Shown piece by piece: positions 9,322 to 20,346 of a stretch of 64,000 bases of DNA. How positions within the stretch are numbered: position 1 is the first letter of the stretch; every line of letters begins with the position of its first letter. Below the pieces are notes generated by a model, which saw only the letters and a list, made by a program, of their open reading frames with translations, had not been told where the DNA came from and made no database searches. Origin of the DNA: Candidatus Manganitrophus sp. Its GTDB lineage: Bacteria > Nitrospirota > Nitrospiria > SBBL01 > Manganitrophaceae. Location: contig CP114561.1 of assembly GCA_028865235.1 (NCBI GenBank), positions 496,001-560,000 of the forward strand, read 5' to 3'. The position numbers and the translations under genes are program-made.

Positions 9322-10756
9322 GACGCCCTCCGAAGCCCGCTTTGTTCCCGTCCCTTACGGGGCGACCCCGCGCGGGTGATGAAATATTCTTCAATCTCCT
9401 CCAGCGTTTTCCCTTTGGTCTCCGGCACCAGCCGGTCGACGAAAAGCCAGGTGATCACCCCCATGAGCCCATAGAACCAGAAGATCCCCGCTTTGCCCAG
9501 AAGGCCGGCCAATGTCAGAAAGGTGTAGGCCACCAGAAAGTTCGCCCCCCAGTTCGCCACCGTGGCGACGCTCATTCCCGGCGCGCGCAACTTGAGGGGA
9601 TAAATCTCGGCGATCAGGAGCCAGAAAATCGGCCCCAGGCCGATGGCGAAAAAGGCGATGTAGACCATCAGGGAGACCGCCGTGATCAGGCCCAAACTCC
9701 CTCCCCCGCCTCGGCCTCGTCGCCCCGAAGGGCGAATCCCAGCCCGAGCACCATCAGCGCCACGGTCATCCCGGCCACACTCCACAATAGGAGCGGCCGA
9801 CGGCCGACCCGGTCGATCAGCCAGAGGGAAACCCCCGTGAAGAGGACGTTCACCACGCCGATGCCGGTCGTCGCGGCGATCGCGGCGGTATCCGACTGTA
9901 AGCCGGCCCCTTTGAAGATCGCCGGCGCATAGTAGATGACGGTGTTGACCCCGGTCACCTGCTGGAGAATCGCCAGCCCCACGCCGATGATCATCGCCAA
10001 ACGGACCGGCGGGGCGAGCAGATCCGAGACCTTCCCGCCGCTCTCCGAACGGATCGCCTCATCGATCTCGGCGAGCTCCTCCGTCACTTCCGGCGTTCCC
10101 CGGATCTTCCGCAATACTTTTTCCGCCGCCTCCCGGAGCCCAACGGAGAAAAGCCATCGGGGACTGTCGGGAAGGGCAATCATCCCAAAGAGGAGAATGA
10201 GGCCGGGAACCGCGCCGACCGCGAACATCGCGCGCCAGTTTTCGGTGGAAGCATAATAATAATTAACGCCGTACGAGACGAGAATGCCGACTGTCACCGC
10301 AAACTGATTCAGCGAGACCATGCTTCCCCGAATGTGCGCCGGGGCCAATTCGGAAATGTAAAGCGGCACCATGAACGAGGCGACCCCGATCGCCGCGCCG
10401 ATCAACACCCGGCCGATCAGAAAGGAGGTCATGCCGTCGGCAATTGAAACGATCAGCGTCCCCGCCAGAAAGAGAACGGTGGCATAGATGATCGACAGGC
10501 GTCTCCCCAGCCGATCCCCCATGGCCCCTCCCGCGAGCGCCCCCAGTACCGCGCCGATCAGGACCGAGCTGGTCGCGAGCTCCGCCTGCTTGTGAGTAAG
10601 GTTCCACTGCTTCACGATAAAGAGGATGGCGCCCGAGATAACCCCCGTATCGAAACCGAAGAGAATCCCGCCGATCGCGGCGATGATGGCGGCGATCAGA
10701 ACATAGGCCGTCAGCTTCGTTTTTTTCTCCGGTTGGCTCACATTTTCCTTTTCCAT
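9318..10756 (-). CDS. MFS sugar porter (one frameshift)
   Basis: Twelve-helix major facilitator of the sugar-porter subfamily, predicted to import a hexose or pentose with H+. Diagnostic motifs are GILFGFDTGVISGA (helix 1), GDRLGRR between helices 2 and 3, LPDSPRWL, the QQVTGVNTVIYYAP motif in helix 7, and VPETKGKTLEEIEE at the C-terminus. The frame breaks at the C5 run 9703-9707; one extra base restores AEAGGGSLGLITAVSLMVY. The restored length is about 479 residues. The ATG at 10756 is chosen because GGAGGATC precedes it; an upstream in-frame ATG lies at 10789. It fits the glycoside hydrolases to the right. Confidence 0.92.
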
Positions 10757-10819
10757 TTGATCCTCCTTCTCTCTATCCGAATTGTCCACGCGATCGCTTC
10801 ATCGGGAGATCTCTCCGCG

Positions 10820-11633
10820 TTAGCCGAATAGAAAATAAATGTTCGCTTCGATTTTGAAATCATAAACCTGATATTGCTGGACGAGGGGGAAAGCGACCTC
10901 CACGGTCCCGAAGGTCGATTCGCTCCAGTTTCTCCCGACCAGGAAATCGAACGGGACAAACCATTTCCCCGTGTCGCCCGGCCTTTCATCCGCGAAGTTA
11001 TATTTGATGTCGCTGCTCGGATAGAGGTTCAGGAACCATCCTTCTTCCAATGTGAGATTGAGAATCGGGGCCAACTGGAGCTCTCGGATCCGGTCGCGAT
11101 CGTCCGCCCCGGCCACATCGGCATCGTAACGGACCAGCGGGGCGAACCAGCTCCCTTCCCGCAGGCGGGGAGCCTCCACCGCGCCGCGGCGCTCGGCACG
11201 ATCCGATACTTCCCCCTTCCCATCTGATCCTGGCTCGCCGTCGGGAAGATAAACTGGCTCCCGGCCATCCAGGCGAACGTGTCGCTCGGTCTGTTGATGA
11301 TGATCACTTGGGTCAGAACGTCGCCGAATCCGAATTCGGCGCCGCCGTTCGGGTTGTCGCGACTCGCCTGATCGGTGACGACCAAGGGGAGTTCGAGCCG
11401 CGTCGACCAACCCCACGTTCCTCTTTCCTTGAAAAGCAGATCCCCTCTGAGCGTCCCGTTGTGTAAAGTGTCCTCCTCCGAGGGGGGAGATTCTGATACT
11501 GATATTTCAGGCTGAGCCGGGTGAGCGGGTTGGTCGGGTCGAGGCCGTTGTCGCTTTCATCCGCGGCCCCTCCGGAAGGGGCCGCGAAGCCGATCATCAA
11601 ACACACCAGGGTGAGCATCACACCGAATTTCAT
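10820..11633 (-). CDS. Outer-membrane beta-barrel protein (two or three frameshifts)
   Basis: Begins with a signal peptide ([19 protein letters not shown]...GGAA), continues through [15 protein letters not shown] and [19 protein letters not shown], and ends with amphipathic strands ([20 protein letters not shown]). The pieces lie in different frames. One base missing in the G6 run at 11482-11487 accounts for the first break. One missing in the G4 run at 11167-11170 accounts for the second (restoring [16 protein letters not shown]). The restored protein is about 271 residues. It resembles uncharacterised outer-membrane transporters of the phenol/alkane type in overall plan only. Placed between the sugar porter and the glucosidase, it may be a porin for their substrate. 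Confidence 0.65.
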
Positions 11634-11662
11634 TTTCTCTCTCCGATGATTCCTTTTATCCG

Positions 11663-14409
11663 CTAAGCGGCCGCCCGGCGCGCCGTGACTTCGGTGACCC
11701 CGATCTTTTTTCCCGCTTCGAGATAACTCTTCGCATCGATCGAGTGGAATATTTGAATCAAGGGGGCCACCAGTCCCGTCCAGCCGGTCTGGTGGCTGGC
11801 GCCGAGACCGGCGCCGTTGTCGCCGTGGAAGTATTCGTAGAACAGGAGATGATCCCGCCAGTGCGGGTCGGTCTGAAACTTCTCCGTTCCGCCGTAGACC
11901 GGCCGGCGGCCCCGCGCATCGGGCAGGAAAAGGCGGGTGAGGCGGGCCGTGATCTCCCGGGCCACTTCGAAGAGGTTCATCCGGTTGCCCGAGCCGGTCG
12001 GGCACTCCACCTTGAACTCGTCGCCGTAATAGTGATAGAACTGCAGCAGGGCCCGGATGATCAGGTAGTTGACCGGAAACCAGATCGGGCCGCGCCAGTT
12101 GGAGTTGCCGCCGAACATCCCGGAGTCCGATTCGGCCGGTCGATAATCGACCCGGTAGGCCCGGCCGTCGACATGGAACACGTAGGGATGCTCTTCGTGG
12201 AACCGGGAGAGCGAGCGCACGCCGTACGGACTGAGGAACTCGTTCTCGTCGAGCATGCGGGACAAGATGTGAACCAGCCGGTGCGGATTCACCAGCGCCA
12301 GAATCCCCCGGTCGCCGACGCCGAGGTGCCCCGGTCCGGTCGGATGGATCGCCGAGGTCTTGACGCATCTGATTCATGCGACGATACGCATGCTCTAAAA
12401 GGCGGGGGAGATGTTCGCGTTGATACGGCTCCACCACGGTGGTGGCGCAGAGCGGAATGAGCCCGACCATCGAGCGGACCCGCAGCGGCACGGCGCGACC
12501 GTCCGGCAGGTGGAGGACGTCGTAGTAGAAGCCGTCCTCCTCGTCCCACAGTCCGGTCGCCCCTCCGCCCATGCGGTTCATCGCCGCCGCGATCGACAGG
12601 AAGTGCTCGAAGAACTTGGAGGCGATGTCCTCGTAGACCGGGTCCTCGGCGGCGAGCTCCAGCGCGATCGCCAGCATGTTCTGGCAGTACAACGCCATCC
12701 AGGCGGTGCCGTCGGCCTGTTCGAGATGTCCGCCGGTGGGCAGGGCCGCGCTGCGGTCGAAGACGCCGATGTTGTCGAGGCCGAGGAAGCCGCCCTCGAA
12801 GACGTTCCGCCCCTCGGGGTCCTTGCGGTTCACCCACCAGGTGAAGTTGAGCGAGCAGCTTGTGGAAGGCCCGCTCCAGGAAGGCGATGTCGCCCTTCGC
12901 CGCGCAGCCTCTTGTGGATTTGATAGACGCCGAGACTCGCCCAGGCGTGCACCGGCGGGTTCACGTCGCCGAAGTCCCACTCGTAGGCCGGGATCTGGCC
13001 GTTGGGGTGCATGTACCACTCGCGCAGCAGCAGCTCGAGCTGCTCCTTGGCGAAGTCGGGGTCGACGGCGGAGAGGGCCACGGCGTGGAAGGCGAGGTCC
13101 CAGGCGGCGTACCAGGGATACTCCCACTTGTCGGGCATGGAGATCACGTCGTCGTTGATCATGTGGAACCACTCGTGGTTGCGGATCGGTCGCCGCATCG
13201 CATGCCTCGGCCCGGCGTCATGCTCATCGAGCCATTGACTCAAATCATAGTGGTAGTACTGCTTCGTCCAGAGCATCCCGGCGAGCGCCTGGCGCATCAC
13301 CCGCGCCTCGTCCTCTTGGACCGACGCAGGGGTGATGGCGCGGTAGAACTCGTCCGCCTCCCGCCGCCGGATCTCCACGATCTCTTCGAAAGGAATCCCG
13401 AAGAGGTGGTTGCGGACATCGGCCGGGGCGACGTTCATCAGGCGGAGCTGAACCGACGCCTCTTGGCCGGGACCGATCTCCATCTGATAGTGGGCCGCGG
13501 CCTTCGTCCCCTTCTTCGCCGGGTTCACCGCGTCTCCTTGCCCGTTCACGACGTGCTCGTGGAACCCGTCCTTGACATGAGAAGACGTGTTGTGCTTGCC
13601 GAAGAGCCGCTGGTTGTTCGTCTCGTTCTCGGTGAAGAGAAGCGGAGGCGATCCGGCGCAATAAAGGTAGCGCAGGCCGAGATCGGGATGGAACGCCTCG
13701 ATCGTGCTTACCCCCCATCCCTCGCCGGGTTTGACCTGCTGAAGCTGCGGTTTCGGGACGCTCTCCCCCCACGCCCAGGTGTTGCGGAACCAGAGGGTCG
13801 GCAGCAGATGGAGCGGTGCCGGCTCGGGACCGCGGTTGTGGACGGTGATTTGGATCAGGATGTCGTCGGGCGACGCCTTGGCGTACTCGACGAAGACGTC
13901 GAAGTAGCGGTCGTCGTCGAAGACCCCCGTGTCGAGCAGCTCGTATTCGAAGTCGCCGCGGTTGCTCTCCCGGTTCGTATGAACGAGATCGGCGTAGGGG
14001 AACGCCGCCTGCGGGTACTTGTACAGGTACTTCATGTACGAGTGCGTCGGGGTGGTGTCGAGGTAGAAGTAGTACTCCTTGACGTCCTCGCCGTGGTTCC
14101 CCTCGGCGTTGGTGAGGCCGAAGAGCCGCTCCTTGAGGATCGGGTCCCGTCCGTTCCAGAGGGCGAGGGCGAAGCAGAGCCGTTGCTTGTCGTCGGAGAT
14201 CCCGGCGAGCCCGTCCTCGCCCCAGCGGTAGGCGCGGGAGCGGGCCTGGTCGTGGGAGAAGTCACTCCAGGCGTCGCCCGTTCGCTGTAGTCCTCGCGCA
14301 CCGTCCCCCACTGCCGCTCGCTCAGGTAGGGTCCCCATTTTCTCCAGGGCGCTTGACGGGCGGAGGTTTCCGCCACTCTTTTCTGCTCTTCTGTTTGATT
14401 GTTTTTCAT
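11663..14409 (-). CDS. MGH1-type glycoside hydrolase / glucosidase (at least three frameshifts)
   Basis: Large predicted cytosolic glucosidase (about 915 residues after repair) of the (alpha/alpha)6-barrel class related to GH63 and mannosylglycerate hydrolase. Visible landmarks are [20 protein letters not shown] near the N-terminus, [20 protein letters not shown] in the catalytic barrel, and [20 protein letters not shown] toward the C-terminus. The frame changes near 14280, again around 12840-12905 and near 12345. The middle of the gene looks more GC-rich than its ends. Start ATG at 14409 has GAGGAG upstream and lies just past the stop of the GH13 gene (14424), so the two are an operon. Substrate is probably an alpha-glucoside, not proven. 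Confidence 0.8.
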
Positions 14410-14423
14410 TTTTAAGACTCCTC

Positions 14424-15959
14424 TCATTTTGAAGGCATTCCTGCCGATAGAAGCGTTCGGCTCGATTCATCGGTCCGCACCTGCGCGAAGGAAAAAATGT
14501 GCTCACCCCAGGCCGGCATGTCGAGATAGAGACCTCTGTTCAAGAGATCGTCGCCGTTTCGGTCGTAAACGGCCCCCCCCATCCGGTCCTGCAACCGCCA
14601 GTCGCGGCCCGCCAGCTCCGGAAAGGGAAGCCGCACGTAGCATTGGCCCCGTGTTGGGCCAAAGTTCACCGCCGCCAGCCGCAGCGCGCCGTTCGGCCCG
14701 GACCATCCATAGGCAATAAAGTGGTCGAAGGTTCCGTTTCCCTCCCAGGCGGCGACCGCCTCCAAGAGCCGCCACTCCCCCTGCCGAAACGGATCTTCCC
14801 TCAGACAGGCGAGCAAGCGGCTGTAGAATTGGGAGATCTCTCCATCGATCGGCTCCTCCGGTCCCCGGCGGAGGTGGACCGGGATTCTCCGCTGATGGCC
14901 TTCCAGCTCTCCCTGGTGGAAGAAACGCAGACCGGGTGAAAAGAAGGTGATGACCGCGGCGGCGCGGTGCATTTCGGGGGGAAAAACGGCCGCGGCGCGC
15001 GGCTCGTCATGGTTCTCCAAAAACCGCGCCAGCCGGTCTTGAAAATCCAGACCGGCCCGGAGATGCTCCCGCACCCGCCGGGCCTCTCCCTCCCTCAATC
15101 GATCATAGAGCCGCTTGTCGTAGCAGTAATCGAATCCTTGATGCTGCAGGGTCCACTCCAAATCCCAGTAGACTTCGGCCATGAAGAGAAAATCGGGAGA
15201 GCGTTCTCGAACCGCGCGAATTGCCTTCGGCCAGAAGGGGGCCGCCTTGATTCCCCAGGTTCGCTCGAACACCTCCGGGAGCAGAAGCATCGCCATGTCG
15301 CAGCGCACACCGTCGCAGCGCTCGGCGATCTTCAGCAGCTCCCCCGTCATCGCCTCCTGCAACGGGGGATGGCCGTAATTGAGCTGGAACGTGTCGGACC
15401 ATCCCGGAAAGTAGGGATCGCGGCCGTAGGCCATAATGCGATCGGCGCGATCCCCCGATCCGCTCATGCGGGTGTAGTTTCCCGGCTCCTGGGAGAGATC
15501 CGCTTCATTTCCCGATACGTAGAAGTCGGGGCGTTCCTGCACCCAGCGGTGGTCGCGCGCCGTATGGTTCGGGATAAAATCGAGCAGGAGCTTGAGCCCT
15601 CTTGTCTTCAGCCGCTTGCGCAAGCGGGCCATCGCCGGATCGCCGCCGAAATGAGAATGGACCGAATAATCGACCACGGAAAAAAAGGAGCCGGTGATAT
15701 CCTCCTCCGAGAAATCCGGCAGGAGCGCCTGAAACTCCCGGCGCCATTCGGGAATGGAGCGGGAGACTTCCCGGCCGGCCGCCCCCGTCTGCCAGACGCC
15801 GAGGAACCAGATCCAGTCGAAGCCCCTCGCCACCAGGGCGTCCAAATCTGAATCGGGGATGTCGTCGAGCGTGGCCGGACACCGGCGATTTTTTGAGAGC
15901 TTCGCCAAGTAAACCGGTGTGTTGATCTGATAGAGAGAAGGATACCGCACTCGGTTCAT
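14424..15959 (-). CDS. GH13 alpha-amylase-family enzyme
   Basis: Intact protein of about 511 residues with the GH13 TIM-barrel signatures in order: [11 protein letters not shown] (region I), [10 protein letters not shown] with the nucleophile Asp (about residue 221), MAEVYWD with the acid/base Glu (about 262) and ENHDEPR (region IV, about 315). No signal peptide, so a cytosolic role in glucan, trehalose or sugar-phosphate-glucan turnover is likely. The region-IV Glu-Asn-His-Asp context and the lack of extra domains do not fix specificity. Start ATG at 15959 ([10 protein letters not shown]) is preceded by GGGGAGAAG. Precedes the MGH1-type glucosidase with a 14-base gap. Confidence 0.88.
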   Translation of the reverse strand: MNRVRYPSLYQINTPVYLAKLSKNRRCPATLDDIPDSDLDALVARGFDWIWFLGVWQTGAAGREVSRSIPEWRREFQALLPDFSEEDITGSFFSVVDYSVHSHFGGDPAMARLRKRLKTRGLKLLLDFIPNHTARDHRWVQERPDFYVSGNEADLSQEPGNYTRMSGSGDRADRIMAYGRDPYFPGWSDTFQLNYGHPPLQEAMTGELLKIAERCDGVRCDMAMLLLPEVFERTWGIKAAPFWPKAIRAVRERSPDFLFMAEVYWDLEWTLQHQGFDYCYDKRLYDRLREGEARRVREHLRAGLDFQDRLARFLENHDEPRAAAVFPPEMHRAAAVITFFSPGLRFFHQGELEGHQRRIPVHLRRGPEEPIDGEISQFYSRLLACLREDPFRQGEWRLLEAVAAWEGNGTFDHFIAYGWSGPNGALRLAAVNFGPTRGQCYVRLPFPELAGRDWRLQDRMGGAVYDRNGDDLLNRGLYLDMPAWGEHIFSFAQVRTDESSRTLLSAGMPSK

Positions 15960-15986
15960 TTTTCTTCTCCCCATCGCGACATCATT

Positions 15987-16780
15987 CTAAAATCGGAATG
16001 AGAGGCCGACGAACGGCCCCTCGAAGTCGAGATCGATCTCATTGTTGAAGGGGACCTCCGTGTTTTCCATATCGATCGACAGCCACCGGTATCCGGCCTC
16101 GATGCCGAAGACGGTGTTGAACTCATATCCCAAAAAAGTGATCGCCTGCCATGTTAAGTTCGATTCAACGCCGTCCCCCTTCGCGCCGAACCCGCCGGCG
16201 TCTCCCCGCGCCCCGAAGAGGAGATGCTCCGTCAAATAGGTCGCCAAACGGAGCCCCACGAACGGCTCAACGAGACGGGTGTCTTCTTCACTCTCGGTGA
16301 CAAACAGCCGAGAAGAAACATCTATATCCCGCTCGATCCCCCAGTACCTTCCTCCGAACAGCAGATCGATGTAGGCCGCCGTGTGCGTCCGCACCTCCCC
16401 CACTCCAGCAACCGAAGGAAGCCGCCGAACTCGATCATCCAAAAATTCAGGGAGAGGTCGATGTCGGTTTGTAGAATCGTTTGACTCTCTCCCAGGTTAA
16501 AATAGTTCGGCTGGACGAAGAGACCGAATCGACCGAACCGTGCCTCCATTTGCAGCATCCCCGCAAATTCCGTGCTGTCGAGGAGCGCATCGACTCCGAT
16601 ATCGACGTTTCCCGTTTGTCGTCCGATCGTCATATTGCCTTCGATGTTTGGAAACCAGGCGTAGGGAACGATCGTAAACTCCCGTCGGTCGACGCCGCCC
16701 TCCTGAGCGAAGGAGCGGGTTCCAGGAAGAAGGAGGAGCAGCAATGTCGCTACGAATAGAATTCTTTTCATCGCGTTCAT
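15987..16780 (-). CDS. Outer-membrane beta-barrel protein (one frameshift)
   Basis: Signal peptide (MKRILFVATLLLLLLPGTRSFAQ) followed by a barrel-like mature part: FTIVPYAWFPNIEGNMTIG, WQAITFLGYEFNTVFGIEAG, ending in GPFVGLSFRF. The terminal Phe is typical of BamA substrates. The two halves are out of frame; one base missing in the C5 run at 16397-16401 restores LLEWGEVRTHTAAYIDLLFG. The restored length is about 264 residues. The opening FxxxPYxWFPxIxG motif is common in a family of uncharacterised outer-membrane proteins. It lies directly upstream of the GH13 gene (28-base gap). Confidence 0.73.
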
Positions 16781-16857
16781 GAGTCCCTCCTGTCTGAAGT
16801 ACGGGTTGTGTTCCCTTCACCCGATTTTCGATTTCGCTAAGGACCGTTCTCTTCTTG

Positions 16858-18528
16858 TTATGCCGCGCCGGACTCCAAACGATCGGCGCCCGACATCTGC
16901 GGCGGCCGGGCCGGGGCCGAATACCATCGCTCCTTGGGAACCACTTTGGGGCTCTCCGAATCGCTCTCATACGCCGGCGTCATGATCTGAACCCCGTACT
17001 CGTTGAACTGGTCGAGGATGTTGCGATGCAGCTCGGAATAGAGGCGGTCCATTTTCAGAGGGTTGTCGCAGTAGACGTTGATCTCGTAGGTGACGCAGAA
17101 GTCCCCGAGCGTTTTTATCAGGACAAAGGGGGACGGTTCCTTGCGCAAGCCCGGCGTCCGGCCCGCGGCGCGCAGGAGGATCGCTTCGACCTGCCGCCAA
17201 GGGGTCTCGTAGCCGATGCCGACGGTGGTATGCAGAATCACCCCTCGTGAGCGAGCATGGGTGCTGTAATTGAGGATATCGGTGTTGACCATCACCGAAT
17301 TCGGAACGACGACCTCCTCGTTCTTGATCGTTCGCAGGTGGGTCACGATCAGGGGGGTCTCGGTTACCTCGCCGGTGAAGTCGTTGACCTGGATGAAATC
17401 TCCGACCTTATAAGCCCGGCGGTAGATCATCGTATAGCCGGCGATCAGGCTTGAAATAAGGGAGGTCGACCCGAGCGAAACAAGGAAGCCGAGAAAGATC
17501 GACAACCCCTTAAATGCCGTCGATTCCGAACCGGGAATATAGGGATAGGCCACCATGATTGCGAAAATGACGATCAGGAGGCGAATAATCTTGAACGTCG
17601 GCAATGCCCAATCGCGGTCGAACGAGGCCAGGTTAATCGTCCCCTGATCGATGCCGGTGAAAAAAAACCGGATGAGTTTCAGGGCGAAGCGCACCAATAG
17701 GATCAGGATTGCGATAAATGCCAAACCGGGGAGGGCGTCGAAGAGTCCCTCGGCCATGACCCGAAGCGGGTTTAAGAGGATCTCGAGAAGCCGCCGGGAG
17801 AGCGGCCGGGTCCATGGGTAGAGACCAAGGACAAAATGGAGGTAGAGGAAGGCGGCCGCCGCCGCCAGGAAAAACTGAAGCCCTTTGAGAAGCGCCCGAA
17901 TCGCGTTCCAGACTTGTCCCGCCTGGATGACGGCATGAGTGTGCGCTTCCAACGTTTTTATTCGCAGCTGGAGCCGCCGCTCGACAATCAGATCGAGTTT
18001 CCTGAACGCCCATCGAAGCCCGACCAGCAGCAGCACAAAGCCGAGCGTCGCGCCGAGCGCGTAAGCGGTGTGGAGCATCAGCAGACGCGGGCTCCGGTCT
18101 TCTCGATAGGCGGCGATCGCCTTTACGACCCGAGAGCGTATCACCTCCGCATAAGTCCGACGCGGCACCCCCTCGACGTCGGCATCGGCATCGAAGACCC
18201 TCATCACCGGCCGATCGCCCGCCACGATCTCGGCGCTCTCCTCCCCTTCGACGACGCGGAGCGACGCGGGGGAGATCGTCGGGTCGGCCGCAATCGCCCT
18301 AATTCGCTTCGCGATTTCTCGCGCCCGCTCCTTGGCCGGATAAGCGGTGACCCCCCGGACCTCGAAAAGGACTTCGCCGTCCAGCATGACCGGCGCCCGC
18401 TCCACCGTCGCGGTCGCATCACTCTCGGACGGCGCCGGCGCGGAGCGATTCTCCTCCGCCCAGGAGGGATGCGCGCAGCCCGACAGAACAAGCAGCAGAA
18501 GCGCCGTCCAAACAAAACGGTACCTCAT
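16858..18528 (-). CDS. MscS-family mechanosensitive channel with long N-terminus
   Basis: About 556-residue small-conductance mechanosensitive channel relative. A hydrophobic leader ends in LVLSGCAHPSWAEE, which reads either as a lipobox (LSGC) or a cleaved signal. A periplasmic region of about 110 residues follows, then four or more membrane helices, then the MscS core: pore helix SLGSTSLISSLIAG and the beta-domain motif GDFIQVNDFTGEVTE, and a cytosolic C-terminal domain. Expected role is release of solutes under hypo-osmotic stress. Start ATG at 18528 has AGGTGAATCGG upstream; another in-frame ATG lies at 18561. The gene is intact. Confidence 0.88.
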   Translation of the reverse strand: MRYRFVWTALLLLVLSGCAHPSWAEENRSAPAPSESDATATVERAPVMLDGEVLFEVRGVTAYPAKERAREIAKRIRAIAADPTISPASLRVVEGEESAEIVAGDRPVMRVFDADADVEGVPRRTYAEVIRSRVVKAIAAYREDRSPRLLMLHTAYALGATLGFVLLLVGLRWAFRKLDLIVERRLQLRIKTLEAHTHAVIQAGQVWNAIRALLKGLQFFLAAAAAFLYLHFVLGLYPWTRPLSRRLLEILLNPLRVMAEGLFDALPGLAFIAILILLVRFALKLIRFFFTGIDQGTINLASFDRDWALPTFKIIRLLIVIFAIMVAYPYIPGSESTAFKGLSIFLGFLVSLGSTSLISSLIAGYTMIYRRAYKVGDFIQVNDFTGEVTETPLIVTHLRTIKNEEVVVPNSVMVNTDILNYSTHARSRGVILHTTVGIGYETPWRQVEAILLRAAGRTPGLRKEPSPFVLIKTLGDFCVTYEINVYCDNPLKMDRLYSELHRNILDQFNEYGVQIMTPAYESDSESPKVVPKERWYSAPARPPQMSGADRLESGAA

Positions 18529-18718
18529 CCGATTCACCTGTCGATATTTGTTTTGAATCACGCGTAAGCCCTTTCGCCCATGGACCGGATCATCTGTTCA
18601 TCGTTGCTCACGCACCTTCTTCCACCCCCGAAGGAGAGAGGAAGAAGAGACGAAAGGTCCCCCCCGGCGCGTCGAGGAGCCCGACGTGATCGAGCCTCCC
18701 CGACGACCGGTATTGAGG

Positions 18719-19324
18719 TTAGGAGGGACTCGTTACCTTGATTGCCAACGCCTCCGTGTACTGGACGTCCACTTTGTCGCCGACTTTGATCTTATCGAGC
18801 TTCACCTCTGGATCGACCTCAAAGGTCATCGAATTTCCTTGGGGGCCCTTCAGGGTCACGGTGTGCTTGGAAGGATCAATGGCCTCAACATTGGCCGTTA
18901 TCTGGGTGGTCTTTACCATCTTGCCCGACGGTTTTTCGCCCTTCGGCGCCACCTCGACTGTCTCTTTTTGGGACGGCGGCTTCATTTCCCCGGCCTTTCT
19001 GATATCCACGGCGACGGCCTGCAGGTAGTCCATCGTCACCTTGTCTCCGACCTTGATCTGGTCGAAGTTCCTGGCCTCCTCGGGAACCTGGATGGTCTTG
19101 GTCTGACCGTCGGGAGTCTGAAGCGTCACCAGTCGGTTCGCCTTGTCGATCCCTTTGACCTCGGCGGTGATCGTGGTCTTCTCAGCCCTCACCACATTTT
19201 TCGAACCGGCGCTGCCCATGTCGTCAGCCCCCTCCTCATTGGAGGCGAGGGAGATTCCGCTGAACAGAAGGGTCAACCCGAGCAGGACCATCGAAAGTAT
19301 TGATATTCTTTTGATCGTTTTCAT
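18719..19324 (-). CDS. Secreted protein with two tandem OB-like repeats
   Basis: 201-residue protein with a signal peptide (about residues 1-27). The mature part consists of two copies of a ~60-residue unit. Copy 1 runs TTITAEVKGIDKANRLVTL ... IKVGDKVTMDYLQAVAVDI and copy 2 runs TTQITANVEAIDPSKHTVTL ... IKVGDKVDVQYTEALAIKV. They are joined by a Pro/Lys-rich linker (MKPPSQKETVEVAPKGEKPS). Each unit looks like a small five-strand beta domain; KVGDKV is the turn shared by both. No catalytic residues are evident; a periplasmic binding or structural role is a guess. It stands alone between the MscS and transporter genes, with AAGGAGGAAAG before its ATG. Confidence 0.75.
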   Translation of the reverse strand: MKTIKRISILSMVLLGLTLLFSGISLASNEEGADDMGSAGSKNVVRAEKTTITAEVKGIDKANRLVTLQTPDGQTKTIQVPEEARNFDQIKVGDKVTMDYLQAVAVDIRKAGEMKPPSQKETVEVAPKGEKPSGKMVKTTQITANVEAIDPSKHTVTLKGPQGNSMTFEVDPEVKLDKIKVGDKVDVQYTEALAIKVTSPS

Positions 19325-19388
19325 TCTTCTTTCCTCCTTGATAAAGGGTGGGACGCTGATTGTGTGACGCCCCGCCTGATTGATTTTT

Positions 19389-20300
19389 TTATGTTCGGTG
19401 CTCGCTTCGTTTGTATCGCCGGACGGCTCCCCCTTCCCTTTCCCGCTCGCCGGCCAGGCGGCCTCGCTTCCTCCAATTCATGTAAGGAAAGACGACAAGA
19501 GCGCCGACGATCAGGTAGAGGAGGATCGCCGCCGGGGCCAGGGTCTCATTCGGGAAGTTCGCGCGGGCAACGGCGAGCGCAACCGCTGGATGGCGCAACG
19601 CCGCGGCGAGCGCCAAGCCGCTCCGGTCGTCCGTATCGGGGCCGCCGAGGAAATGTCCCGTTGCGAGCCCCGCGGCGACGAATAGCGCGAGGGAGAGCAG
19701 CGTTCCGTTGCCGATCAGCGAGATCATCCCTCCCCCCGATTCGATCAGGATCGGAATGAGCCCGATGAGAACCAGGACGGCGCCCACCACAAAAACCGGC
19801 TTTTCGCTCCGGTCGGCTCCTTCGGGGGCCCACAGCCGCACTGCCATCCCGGCGCCGAGCGGCGCGAGAACGGTGAGGATGACGATGCTTGCAACGGCGG
19901 AGGGGGCGACCCGCGTATCGACGCCGATCGCGCGCCCCCAAACGGAGGCCGAAAGGGGGACAAGCCCCACAGAGAGAAGCGATACCGCCGTGAACAGCCC
20001 GTATACCGACGATCCGCGGGCGCCGAGCGTCATCAGCTTCCGCGGGAGAAGGGGAAAAACCGGCGACACCGACAGCAACAGCAACGCGATCTTCACGGCC
20101 GGGGTGAGCGGAAAGGCCGCGACCAGCGCCACCGCGAAGAGCGGCATCACGACGTACATGGCGAACAAGGAGCGCAGGAGCGGCCCCGGCCGCCGGAAGA
20201 GAGACGCCGCATCCCGCCAGGTCGCCTTCAACCCGAAAGCAAAGACGATCAGAGAGACACCCGACAGGATCATCGGCTGTACGATCGCACCCATCTTCAT
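19389..20300 (-). CDS. BASS-like (bile acid:sodium symporter superfamily) transporter
   Basis: Membrane protein with about ten hydrophobic segments and a charged C-terminal tail. MYVVMPLFAVALVAAFPL and the later LALAAALRHPAVALAVARAN resemble the conserved helix 4/9 regions of bile acid:Na+ symporter-like carriers, including the R-H/N-P-A-L type motif. Substrate unknown. The open frame extends to an ATG at 20333, but the ATG at 20300 (MKMGAIVQPM) follows a GGGAG site at good spacing, so I chose it. It is 47 bases downstream of the lipoprotein gene at 20347. Confidence 0.7.
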   Translation of the reverse strand: MKMGAIVQPMILSGVSLIVFAFGLKATWRDAASLFRRPGPLLRSLFAMYVVMPLFAVALVAAFPLTPAVKIALLLLSVSPVFPLLPRKLMTLGARGSSVYGLFTAVSLLSVGLVPLSASVWGRAIGVDTRVAPSAVASIVILTVLAPLGAGMAVRLWAPEGADRSEKPVFVVGAVLVLIGLIPILIESGGGMISLIGNGTLLSLALFVAAGLATGHFLGGPDTDDRSGLALAAALRHPAVALAVARANFPNETLAPAAILLYLIVGALVVFPYMNWRKRGRLAGEREREGGAVRRYKRSEHRT

Positions 20301-20346
20301 CAAGCCGCTCCCGAATCCATGCCCGCCCCGCATTTCAGAAGATGGG

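Noticed and set aside
12860..14290. Long open frame on the plus strand opposite the MGH1-type glucosidase (about 476 codons)
   Set aside because: It mirrors the third-position GC pattern of the minus-strand gene, has no recognisable domain and is rich in Arg/Val/Glu/Asp as expected for an antisense shadow.
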